NCBI GenBank assembly: GCA_016214345.1
Contig: JACROR010000016.1
Coordinates: 1 to 37,878 of the forward strand
Source: Candidatus Niyogiibacteriota bacterium
Lineage (GTDB): Bacteria > Patescibacteriota > Minisyncoccia > JACROR01
Direction: 5' to 3'
Length of the DNA stretch: 37,878 nucleotides
Below, in pieces: positions 31,346 to 37,878 of the stretch (the first letter of the stretch is position 1; every line of letters starts with the position of its first letter). The notes under the pieces are model-generated. The model had not been told where the DNA came from, searched no databases, and was given only the letters and a program-made list of their open reading frames with translations. Both the position numbers and the translations under genes were made by a program.

Positions 31346-32644
31346 TTATATTTTATCGGGTCTCTCGGCTAATTCCACCTCCACCACCGACTCTTTGTCT
31401 GCGCTGATAAATTTTATCTTTACTTTATCGCCCACCTTGCGCTGGCTTATAAGTTTTGCCAAAGTATTATTTTGATCAATTTTCACGCCGCCAAATTCCA
31501 AAATAATATCTCCGGCTTTAAAGCCGGCCTTGGCCGCCGGACTGTCCGACATAACCGCCGGCTCTCCTTTATCCCCATTCGTAATCAATACCCCGTAATC
31601 CACGGATAATTTTTTATCTTCTTTTACTTTTTCATTAATCATTAAATACCTCACGCCAAAAAACGCGTAACGGATACGGCCAAATTCTTTTATATCGCCA
31701 ATATCTTTCTTGGCTATGTTTATGGGCAAGGCAAAACCCACGCTCTGCGCGCCCTGCGCCATAGCCGTATTTATTCCTATAACGCGTCCCGACAGATCAA
31801 GAAGCGGCCCTCCGGAATTTCCGGGATTTATCGCCGCGTCAGTCTGAATAAGTTCTTGGAGCACTTCCGGACCGGCCGCGGATCCGTTTGCCACCAGCGA
31901 TCTCCGCAATCCTGATATGACGCCGGTAGAAACCGTATTTTGAAACTCGCCCAACACATTGCCTATAGCCACCACGGTCTGCCCCACGCTTAAATTATCC
32001 GACGCTCCAAGGGGTATAAATGTATATCCCTTGCCACCGGCCATTCCAGAACCTTCAGCCTGATCTACCTTAAGAACAGCGATGTCTTGCAAAGGGTCGC
32101 GCGCCAAAACTTTAGCTGACAATTTTCTGCCGTCATTGAATAAAATAGAATATGCCGCCTCCGTATCCTCCACGACATGTTTGTTAGTAACGATCATGCC
32201 GTCTGCTGATACGAAAAAACCCGTGCCGCTTGAAATTTGTTTTTCCGCCGTGCCATTTTGCCTGTATTGGGGAACCTGAAACTGCGGTAACATTTCAGGC
32301 GGGACCATCTGACGGAAAAATTCATCATTTTGAAACGGATTTATAAAATATTTTTCCACTACCGGCAAATCTTTGGTCGCTATAACGCTCACCACCGCGG
32401 CCGAAGATTCGCGCACAAGTTTAATTACTAAATCTTCTTGCGTTATGACGCTTATTTTTTCCGCGCTCTCTTTTGACGCGTTACCGCCTACCGTCGCCTT
32501 TTCAATTACCTTATAAATGGCTTGCGTCATGGCGGGCGGCGCCTGATTAACCAAAGTCACGGTAACAATACCCGTCACCAAAGAAGTGACAAAGCTCACC
32601 AAAAGCGCCAATAAAATAAGTTGTGTTTTTGTTAATCCTTCCAT
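31346..32644 (-). CDS. htrA: HtrA/DegP-type serine protease with PDZ domain
   Basis: Membrane-anchored envelope protease. One N-terminal helix (8-32) is followed by a Ser/Gln-rich linker and a trypsin-like domain with catalytic H156 (VTNKHVVED), D187 (RDPLQDIAVLKVD) and S277 (NPGNSGGPL). A single PDZ domain (about 345-425) includes SPAAKAGFKAGDIILEFGG. Length 432 fits a one-PDZ DegS/HtrA form. It lies directly upstream of clpB, so envelope and cytoplasmic quality control may be expressed together. Confidence 0.95.
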   Translation of the reverse strand: MEGLTKTQLILLALLVSFVTSLVTGIVTVTLVNQAPPAMTQAIYKVIEKATVGGNASKESAEKISVITQEDLVIKLVRESSAAVVSVIATKDLPVVEKYFINPFQNDEFFRQMVPPEMLPQFQVPQYRQNGTAEKQISSGTGFFVSADGMIVTNKHVVEDTEAAYSILFNDGRKLSAKVLARDPLQDIAVLKVDQAEGSGMAGGKGYTFIPLGASDNLSVGQTVVAIGNVLGEFQNTVSTGVISGLRRSLVANGSAAGPEVLQELIQTDAAINPGNSGGPLLDLSGRVIGINTAMAQGAQSVGFALPINIAKKDIGDIKEFGRIRYAFFGVRYLMINEKVKEDKKLSVDYGVLITNGDKGEPAVMSDSPAAKAGFKAGDIILEFGGVKIDQNNTLAKLISQRKVGDKVKIKFISADKESVVEVELAERPDKI

Positions 32645-32654
32645 AGTGCCTATA

Positions 32655-33848
32655 TTATTTTAGCATATTCTGCAATATTTTATAAAAATCGTCCAACTCT
32701 TTTTCCGTCGTATATTTGCCGAGAGTTACGCGCAAAGAAGACCTCGCTCTTTTCTCATCACAACCCAAAGCCAATATGACATGGGACGGTTTCTGTCCTC
32801 TAGCGGCGCAGGCCGATCCTGAAGATACGCATACTCCGGCCTGTGACAGACCTATCATAATAGTATCAAAATCGCGGTTAGTCAAGGCTACATTGATATT
32901 ATTGGGCAAACGGCGCTCCCGCGAACCGTTTAAAGCAACGCCCGGGATCGTCAACAGTTTATCAAGCAAATGATCACGAGATTTCAACATATTTTTAATA
33001 TTATCCGCGCTGGATTTCCATTGTTCCGCCAATTCAACCGCCCTGCCAAGGCCCACGATGAGCGGCACCGGTTCCGTGCCCGCCCTCATGCCGTATTCCT
33101 GACCTCCGCCGCGCAACCAAGGATAAATATTAATGCCATCACGGACATAGAGCGCCCCAACGCCCTTCGGTCCGTAAATTTTGTGCCCCGAAATAGTCAG
33201 CAAATCTACTCCAAGTTTACGCGCGTCCATATTCAGAAAACCCGCCGCCTGCACTGCGTCGGTATGAATGAGCGGCCAATCCGAAACTATGCCAGAAAAT
33301 TTTTTCCATTGATGAATAATTTCCGCGATCTCCGCGATCGGCTGAATGGCGCCTATCTCATTATTGGCGTACATTATAGACACCAACGCGGTTTCCGGCG
33401 ACAACGCATTTTCCAAATCCGCGACATCCACTATGCCGTCTTTACCCGCCTTTAAATACGTAACCCTCGCCAGGCCGTTCTTTTCCAGATCACGGCAAGA
33501 CTCCAGCACCGCTTCGTGTTCTATAGCCGTAGTGATTATATGAGGCATTACCAGCCGATGGGAATTCGTAAAACCGCGCGCCGCTCCATACACGGCCATA
33601 TTGTCGGCTTCGGTGGCGGAACCGGTAAAAATAATATTTCTTAAAGAATCCGCGTTCACGAATTTTTTTATTTTTTCCCGCGCATCATCCACGACGCGCC
33701 GCGCCTCCTGTCCCATAAAGTGCAGAGATCCGGGATTGCCGAACTCTTCCGTCCAATAAGGCGCCATGGCCGAAACAACCTCCGCGTCAACCGGCGTGCT
33801 TGCCGCGTAATCAAGATATATGAGCTTTTGATTTTGATTATTTTTCAT
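32655..33848 (-). CDS. iscS: Cysteine desulfurase (IscS/NifS), intact
   Basis: PLP enzyme that takes sulfur from cysteine for Fe-S clusters and tRNA thiolation. PLP Lys K223 lies in SGHKIYGPKG, H111 in TAIEHEAVLES stacks on PLP, and the catalytic Cys C347 lies in VSSGSACAARG. Length 397 is normal. This is the only complete desulfurase in the window, since the second (35637-36895) has lost its active-site loop. It lies 10 bases upstream of htrA on the same strand and downstream of the NFU gene. It is the probable sulfur source for MnmA and the NFU protein (inference). Confidence 0.95.
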   Translation of the reverse strand: MKNNQNQKLIYLDYAASTPVDAEVVSAMAPYWTEEFGNPGSLHFMGQEARRVVDDAREKIKKFVNADSLRNIIFTGSATEADNMAVYGAARGFTNSHRLVMPHIITTAIEHEAVLESCRDLEKNGLARVTYLKAGKDGIVDVADLENALSPETALVSIMYANNEIGAIQPIAEIAEIIHQWKKFSGIVSDWPLIHTDAVQAAGFLNMDARKLGVDLLTISGHKIYGPKGVGALYVRDGINIYPWLRGGGQEYGMRAGTEPVPLIVGLGRAVELAEQWKSSADNIKNMLKSRDHLLDKLLTIPGVALNGSRERRLPNNINVALTNRDFDTIMIGLSQAGVCVSSGSACAARGQKPSHVILALGCDEKRARSSLRVTLGKYTTEKELDDFYKILQNMLK

Positions 33849-33884
33849 TAATAACTAATCATTTTCAATAAAATATTTTATTTT

Positions 33885-34127
33885 TTATAATCCGACATTA
33901 TCAACTCTTTTAACGGAAGAAATTTTTAATTTGAGTATCCGTTCTATTCCTTCTTTTAGCGTCAGTTGAGAAAGAGCGCATCCGCTGCATGCCCCTTGTA
34001 GCGTCACCTCCACCACTCCTTCCCGAAAATCCACAAACTTAACGCGCCCTCCGTGCATGGCAAGCATGGGCGCAATCTCTTTTTCCAAAATTTTTTTTAT
34101 TTTATCTTTAACCGTTATTTTAATCAT
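33885..34127 (-). CDS. NFU-domain iron-sulfur scaffold or carrier
   Basis: An 80-residue NifU C-terminal-type protein. LAMHGGRVKFVDFREGVVEVTL is followed by the cluster motif CSGC in QGACSGCALSQLTLKEGIE. Such proteins hold or deliver [4Fe-4S] clusters as dimers. ATG at 34127 is chosen because it forms TAATG with the sod stop; the longer frame to 34160 would run inside sod and adds unconserved residues. With iscU broken, this may be the working scaffold here (inference). Confidence 0.9.
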   Translation of the reverse strand: MIKITVKDKIKKILEKEIAPMLAMHGGRVKFVDFREGVVEVTLQGACSGCALSQLTLKEGIERILKLKISSVKRVDNVGL

Positions 34128-34705
34128 TATTTTACAAAACGATTTTCCGCTTCTTTCCAATCAATATGACGAAAAAAAACATCTATATATTCACCGCGAT
34201 TCAAGCCGAAGTCCGTAATAAACGCGTGCTCAAACATATCCATCACCAAAATAACGCGGCTGCCAGCCAAATGCCCGACATCATGTTCATTTATCCAGAC
34301 ATTCATTAATTTGTCAGTTTCCGCATCATAAGCCAACGCCACCCAGCCAATGCCTCGCATCGCGCCCGCGGCTCTGAAATCTTTTTCCCATGCGTCATAG
34401 GATCCGAAATCTTTCGCTATCTTTTTATTTATCACCTGGCTATCCGATAGCCAGGTGGAAGACTTGCCGTCTTTCGCCAAATTACCAAAATAAAATTCGT
34501 GCAACCGCATGCCATTCCATTCCCATCCGAAACGGCGCCTCATTTCCGCATACTGCGGCGTGCCAACAGTCGCAACCCCCAACTGTTCTATTAATTTATT
34601 AATATTAGCCACATATCCTTCGTACAACTTAAAATGATTTTTGAGCAAAGTATCGCTCAAAGTTCGCATCCCCAGCAAATATTCATAATTTTTAACCGTA
34701 AACAT
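34127..34705 (-). CDS. sod: Superoxide dismutase, Fe/Mn type
   Basis: Dismutes superoxide. All four metal ligands are in place: H24 (KNHFKLYEGYV), H69 (RLHEFYFGNL), D156 and H160 (DMFEHAF). Length 192 is typical. Residues 82-90 (SSTWLSDSQ), between helices after the second ligand, are encoded by a palindrome found again at 27688-27714; homologues usually lack this stretch. The usual W of the DVWEHAYY motif is F here. Fe or Mn preference cannot be decided. Translation is coupled to the NFU gene through TAATG. Confidence 0.93.
   Translation of the reverse strand: MFTVKNYEYLLGMRTLSDTLLKNHFKLYEGYVANINKLIEQLGVATVGTPQYAEMRRRFGWEWNGMRLHEFYFGNLAKDGKSSTWLSDSQVINKKIAKDFGSYDAWEKDFRAAGAMRGIGWVALAYDAETDKLMNVWINEHDVGHLAGSRVILVMDMFEHAFITDFGLNRGEYIDVFFRHIDWKEAENRFVK
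34433..34457. repeat. 25-bp palindrome inside sod
   Basis: Perfect 12-base arms around a central C; the 23-base core (34434-34456) is identical to 27690-27712. It is read in frame as about TWLSDSQV. Confidence 0.9.
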
Positions 34706-34739
34706 AATATATTAAGTTGCAAAAACAATTTTAAAAATA

Positions 34740-34961
34740 TTAAGGAAAAATTTTTTCGCCGTTTTCATTAAATAAATGGATGGCTTGCACCGGACAAGAT
34801 TTCGCCGCAAGCAAAATAATTTCATCGTCCGCTCCGTGTTCATCAATCACATAGGCTTTATTTTCTTCATCCAACGCGAAAACTCCGGGCGCCACGGCCA
34901 CGCAGGGCGCCGCGCCTATACAAACACTCCTATCCACATAAATTTTAGCGATTTTGGCCAT
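34740..34961 (-). CDS. Small ferredoxin with three cluster Cys
   Basis: A 73-residue acidic electron carrier. The Cys are C14 and C20 in CIGAAPC and C56 in SCPVQAI. The canonical second Cys of CxxCxxC is Ala, so a [3Fe-4S] cluster, or a [4Fe-4S] with an outside ligand, is predicted. It starts at the iscU stop codon (one-base overlap) and is therefore part of the isc operon read from the Rrf2 promoter. Confidence 0.88.
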   Translation of the reverse strand: MAKIAKIYVDRSVCIGAAPCVAVAPGVFALDEENKAYVIDEHGADDEIILLAAKSCPVQAIHLFNENGEKIFP

Positions 34962-35635
34962 CAGCCGTAATATTTTTCTGAATAAAATCTTATTAATTGC
35001 TCAATGCTTGCCTTGGAATCCGAAGACATGCCAACGCCCACTTTAAGTTTTCTCTGCACCGCTTCCAAGTCGCGAGCCCCCTCCAATACCGCCTCTTCTA
35101 TATCTTTATCCGTAATATTTAATCTATCATCCACTATGTTAGCTCCGTCTGTAATGATTCTATCATATTGACGGGTTTTCCTGAAGTAATTATTAACGGT
35201 TTTCTGAAAGGCCTTATCGGCCAAAACCGAACAATGGATTTTTCTGTCCGGCAAGCCTTTCAAACGCCTTATGATGTCCTGCGGTTTAATTTTTAAAGCA
35301 TCAGCCAATTTCATGCCGCCTTTTTCCGTCACCATTACCGAAAACATGGATGTGACCGCTATGGCCGACGCGCATCCGAAAGTGCGCCATTAAAGTTTTT
35401 TTACCCGCTCCGTTTTGGAGTCAACGATAATCCACATCCGCATCATGTCTCCGCACGCGGGACTTCCCACCATCCCATCGGCGTCATATTCATTTACCTT
35501 TGGTTCTTTAAGCAAAATATTTTGCGGATGGAAAAAATGATCCTTTACCGTATCGGAATAATACCAAGTTTCACCGGTTTTGGAATTCACCACATTAACA
35601 TCTCTTTTTTTATTTTTTTTGGTTTTTGTTTTCAT
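34961..35635 (-). pseudogene. iscU: Fe-S scaffold IscU interrupted by an in-frame TAA
   Basis: Two pieces in the same reading frame. Residues 1-81 contain YSDTVKDHFFHPQN and the first ligand Cys C61 (GSPACGD). A TAA (35390-35392) stands at codon 82, then WRTFGCASAIAVTS carries the second Cys (C88), and the rest carries IHCSVLA (C135). After the stop no ATG, GTG or TTG occurs before codon 97, so a restarted protein would lack C88. The stop is at a position that is usually Lys or Arg. The full frame would be 224 residues, longer than the usual 130, with about 25 extra residues at the N end and 70 at the C end. It may be a pseudogene, a sequencing error or read-through. Confidence 0.85.
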
Positions 35636-35636
35636 A

Positions 35637-36895
35637 TTAACGATAACTATTTTTAGTAACGGTTCCGGTAAAGGCTTCGGGATGGGACACGCCCTTAGCG
35701 TTAACTTTTACTTTTAACGGCGAAATGCCGCGCAAAATTCTCACTATGTCCGGCAAAACAGAAAGCGCGTATTTGATGTCCGTCTTGGTATTTCGGCGCC
35801 CCAAAGTAAACCGTAATGACGCGTGCGCGAACTCATAAGGGCGCCCCAACGCCAAATCACATGCGAAGGTTCCAAGTATTCATCCAAATAAAGAATTATG
35901 CCCTCGCCCTCAATATCCAAAACGGAAACATTTATATTGTTGGGCAGTAGTTTGCTCGCATGACCATTCAGTACCACTTTCGGTATGCTTTTCAAAATCC
36001 CCGCTATAAACATATCGCGCAATTTGATGAGCCGCGCGGATTCTTTTGCGCGCTCTTTCTGCGCGATCTCACAGGCCTTAGCCAGTCCGATGATTGCCGG
36101 AACATTTTCCGTGCCGGAACGCAACCTCTTTTCCTGTCCGCCTCCGTATAAAATAGGAAATAGTCTTACACCGGTTCTTTTGTATAAAAATCCTACTCCT
36201 TTGGGCCCATACATTTTGGGACCGTTAACCGTCATCAAATCAACGCCCAAATTCTTCACATTCATGTCCAAATATCCCGCAGCCTGGCAAGCATCAGTAT
36301 GGAATAGTGGATACGATGATGCTGGATGCTTGGCTTTGAAATTTTTAATAACTTCCGCAATCTCCACAATCGGCTGAATGGTGCCAATTTCATTGTTAGC
36401 GTACATTATAGAGACCAAAATCGTATCCGAACGCAAAGTGTTTTTTATATCTTCCGGGCTTACAATTCCATCCTCGTAAACGTCCAAATAAGTTACATCT
36501 ACGCCGTCTTTTTCCAGCGCACGCAATGGCTCCGATACAGCATGATGCTCTATTTTAGTGGTTATCACATGGCCTCCGGTCTGCCCCCTCGCCCGCCTGT
36601 CCTGTAGGTATGCTCGCGCCGCGCCAAAAATAGCCATATTATCGCCCTCCGTGCCTCCTCCGGTAAAAATTATCTCGTCTGGTGTCGCCCCTGCCAAACA
36701 AGCTATGGAGGCGCGCGCGCCATCCAAGGCCTTCTTGGCGCGCCTGCCTTCGCGATACAAAGACGAAGCATTGCCAAATTCCTCATTCCAGTACGGCTCC
36801 ATAGCGGCCTTAACGCGCGGATCTAAATACGTGGTCGCCGCGTGATCCATGTAAATTCTTTTTTTGGATTTGTGATCAACCATCCTTTTTTTCAT
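35637..36895 (-). pseudogene. Second cysteine desulfurase, active site deleted and frameshifted
   Basis: The 5' part (36895 down to about 35852) is a good NifS/IscS: MDHAATTYLDP, KIEHHAVSEPL, HTDACQAAGYLD, PLP Lys K227 in NGPKMYGPKG. After LDEY (337-340) it jumps to LEPSHVIW, skipping the 12-14 residues that normally hold the catalytic Cys loop (VSTGSAC-type). One base is then missing after TGG (35852-35854), and the proper continuation ALGRPYEFAHASLRFTLGRRN runs in another frame to 35637. Two independent lesions point to real decay. It lies between the Rrf2 regulator and iscU. Confidence 0.88.
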
Positions 36896-36903
36896 AATTT
36901 AAA

Positions 36904-37305
36904 TCAAATCTCGGCCAAAGTAGTATGGCGCAGTACTTCCAATATTTTTTTATCCAAAACCTGCCAACGCTTCCTCGTTGGGCACACAGATAGAAGCAGA
37001 CACGATTCTTCCGCCTTGCCGGACTCTAAACAGCGCATCATCTTAGGTTGCTCAAAAGCGGCAAGCATTTCACGCATAGTAATCTGCTTGGGACTGCGCG
37101 CCAAAATATATCCGCCGCCCTTGCCCTTTTTGGAAACAATTATGCCCGCGGTTTTCAAATCCAACGCCACTTTTTCCAAAAAAGAATAAGGTACGCCGTA
37201 TTTTTCAGATACATCGCGCACTGTAACCACAGCGCCACGCTTGTAGGCGCGGCTCAAAATCTCCAAAAATATAAGGCCGTAATCAATTTTTCGGGAAAAT
37301 CGCAT
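36904..37305 (-). CDS. Rrf2-family regulator, IscR-like
   Basis: A 133-residue winged-helix repressor or activator. The start at 37305 (MRFSRKIDYGLIFLEILS) matches the family; a longer frame to 37383 runs through the promoter. The wing is GIIVSKKGKGGGYILAR (54-70). Three Cys (C92, C102, C108) lie where IscR binds its [2Fe-2S] cluster (C92, C98, C104), with altered spacing. It probably senses Fe-S status and controls its own operon, Rrf2-desulfurase-iscU-ferredoxin, through the repeat at 37333-37359 (inference). Confidence 0.9.
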   Translation of the reverse strand: MRFSRKIDYGLIFLEILSRAYKRGAVVTVRDVSEKYGVPYSFLEKVALDLKTAGIIVSKKGKGGGYILARSPKQITMREMLAAFEQPKMMRCLESGKAEESCLLLSVCPTRKRWQVLDKKILEVLRHTTLAEI

Positions 37306-37332
37306 AACAAGCGCGTAAATAAAATAATATTG

Positions 37333-37383
37333 ATAATCAGATACTTTTAGTCTGATAATACTAACGAATCCGACGCCTGTCAA
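37333..37383 (-). promoter_or_regulatory. Promoter and operator of the Rrf2-isc operon
   Basis: Near-consensus promoter on the minus strand: TTGACA (37378-37383), 17-base spacer, TATTAT (37355-37360). An inverted repeat ATAATCAGA-N9-TCTGATAAT (37333-37359, one mismatch between arms) overlaps the -10 box and transcription start, the position expected for a repressor site. Confidence 0.8.
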
Positions 37384-37404
37384 GGAAAAAATCTGCCAAA
37401 AATA

Positions 37405-37433
37405 AAAGCCCCCAAGTCATACCTGGGAGCTTT
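37405..37433 (-). terminator. Terminator after the small membrane protein gene
   Basis: AAAGC-CCCA stem with two mismatches, followed on the minus strand by TTTTATTTTT. It isolates the Rrf2 operon from the gene upstream. Confidence 0.75.
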
Positions 37434-37439
37434 AAAACT

Positions 37440-37700
37440 TTATGGCGTTAAGGCCAACGTCATGATCAACAAGATTAGAACCACGCTCACGGCTTGCAGC
37501 CCACGGTGGGCCACTTCCAGATAGGTTTTCGGTTTTGCGCCGTTGAATTTAATCAGCCCAACGAACACCAATAGTGTCATGCCGGACACCACCAAAAACC
37601 CTACGGGAATTCCTTGTGACGCTATAGCGAACAAAATATTGTCTGCTATAAATAAAATCGCAGTTATCAGCAAGACCAGCGCCATCTTAACCTGTTCCAT
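37440..37700 (-). CDS. Small three-helix membrane protein, unknown
   Basis: An 86-residue hydrophobic protein with helices at about 5-27, 31-50 and 66-84, and a basic loop (KFNGAKPKTY) between the last two. No motif was recognised. AGAGGA lies seven bases before the ATG, and the gene has its own terminator, so it is probably expressed alone. Confidence 0.7.
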   Translation of the reverse strand: MEQVKMALVLLITAILFIADNILFAIASQGIPVGFLVVSGMTLLVFVGLIKFNGAKPKTYLEVAHRGLQAVSVVLILLIMTLALTP

Positions 37701-37745
37701 ATGTCAATCCTCTCTTTCTTTCGTATAAATTTAAATTTTTAGGGT

Positions 37746-37877
37746 TTAAAGAACAATTCTTTTATTAAATATTATCGTATCTTGAGAATGATCAAGCAAA
37801 TAACGAGCCACTACATATGCCTCAGGCAGATTGCCTGTTGTTATAATCAACCATTTATATGTGGCTGTTTTAACCAT
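37746..37877 (-). CDS. Short or partial reading frame at the window edge
   Basis: A minus-strand frame from the window edge (an ATG is at 37875-37877) to TAA at 37746: 43 residues with YKWLIITTGNLPEAYVVARY. The pattern looks like the first beta-strand and helix of a Rossmann-type domain, loosely like formyltransferases, but then it stops. It could be the end of a gene outside the window, a fragment or a chance frame. Confidence 0.35.
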   Translation of the reverse strand: MVKTATYKWLIITTGNLPEAYVVARYLLDHSQDTIIFNKRIVL

Positions 37878-37878
37878 A

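Noticed and set aside
34127-34160. Longer start for the NFU protein at 34160
   Set aside because: It would overlap sod by 33 bases and add residues not seen in the family; TAATG at 34127 is a better start.
36580-36610. Palindromic insert in the second desulfurase at RRARGQTGG
   Set aside because: The DNA is GC-rich but the arms do not pair well; only the residues look extra.

Overview
The window looks like a chromosome segment from a member of the Candidate Phyla Radiation (Patescibacteria), most likely Parcubacteria-like. This is an inference from several things seen together: trimmed housekeeping proteins (AspRS without the GAD insertion, AlaRS without the C-terminal domain, a short HrcA, a short L13), tRNA genes without encoded CCA, very compact minus-strand operons with TAATG-type junctions, a PilM-like gene next to a 'baseplate J-like' membrane protein, and many short GC-rich palindromes scattered in an AT-richer background.

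Layout. 1-114 is the end of a transposase. 161-2557 holds aspS, a PlsC-type acyltransferase, tRNA-Lys and a broken tRNA copy. 2564-7440 is a heat-shock operon, hrcA-grpE-dnaK-dnaJ plus a membrane protein, read leftward from a promoter overlapped by a CIRCE-like operator. 7451-7804 is an unknown gene. 7915-12034 is the translation/transcription operon infA-rpmJ-rpsM-rpsK-rpsD-rpoA-rplQ-rplM-rpsI. 12090-16508 is alaS, a PilM/FtsA-like ATPase and its membrane partner. 16564-20733 holds an S41 protease, a frameshifted isoprenylcysteine-methyltransferase-like gene, an MltB-like transglycosylase and mnmA. 20803-24035 is the only long plus-strand operon: a small Cys-containing membrane protein, a DUF1573 protein, a CcdA-like thiol transporter and two unknown proteins. 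24047-27239 is mltG and a 705-residue metallophosphoesterase-like protein. 27240-28654 is an island with tRNA-Trp, rpmG, tRNA-Thr and tRNA-Tyr, packed with palindromes and tRNA fragments. 28655-32644 is clpB and an HtrA-type protease. 32655-37383 is an Fe-S and oxidative-stress region: an intact cysteine desulfurase, an NFU protein, superoxide dismutase, a ferredoxin, a broken iscU, a broken second desulfurase and an IscR-like Rrf2 regulator. 37440-37878 holds a small membrane protein and a gene end.

Most notable observations. (1) Short palindromic elements occur inside tRNA gene fragments and, in frame, inside protein genes (aspS, dnaK, alaS, sod, the PilM-partner gene). In two tRNA fragments, removing exactly 20 bases restores the tRNA sequence. 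This resembles Rickettsia palindromic elements but with different sequences. (2) The Rrf2-controlled isc operon appears to be decaying: the second desulfurase has lost its catalytic-Cys loop and has a frameshift, and iscU has an in-frame TAA just before its second cluster-ligand Cys, while the promoter and operator look intact. (3) The DUF1573/CcdA operon carries two Cys/His-containing proteins of unknown function and is the best candidate for an undescribed membrane thiol or metal system.
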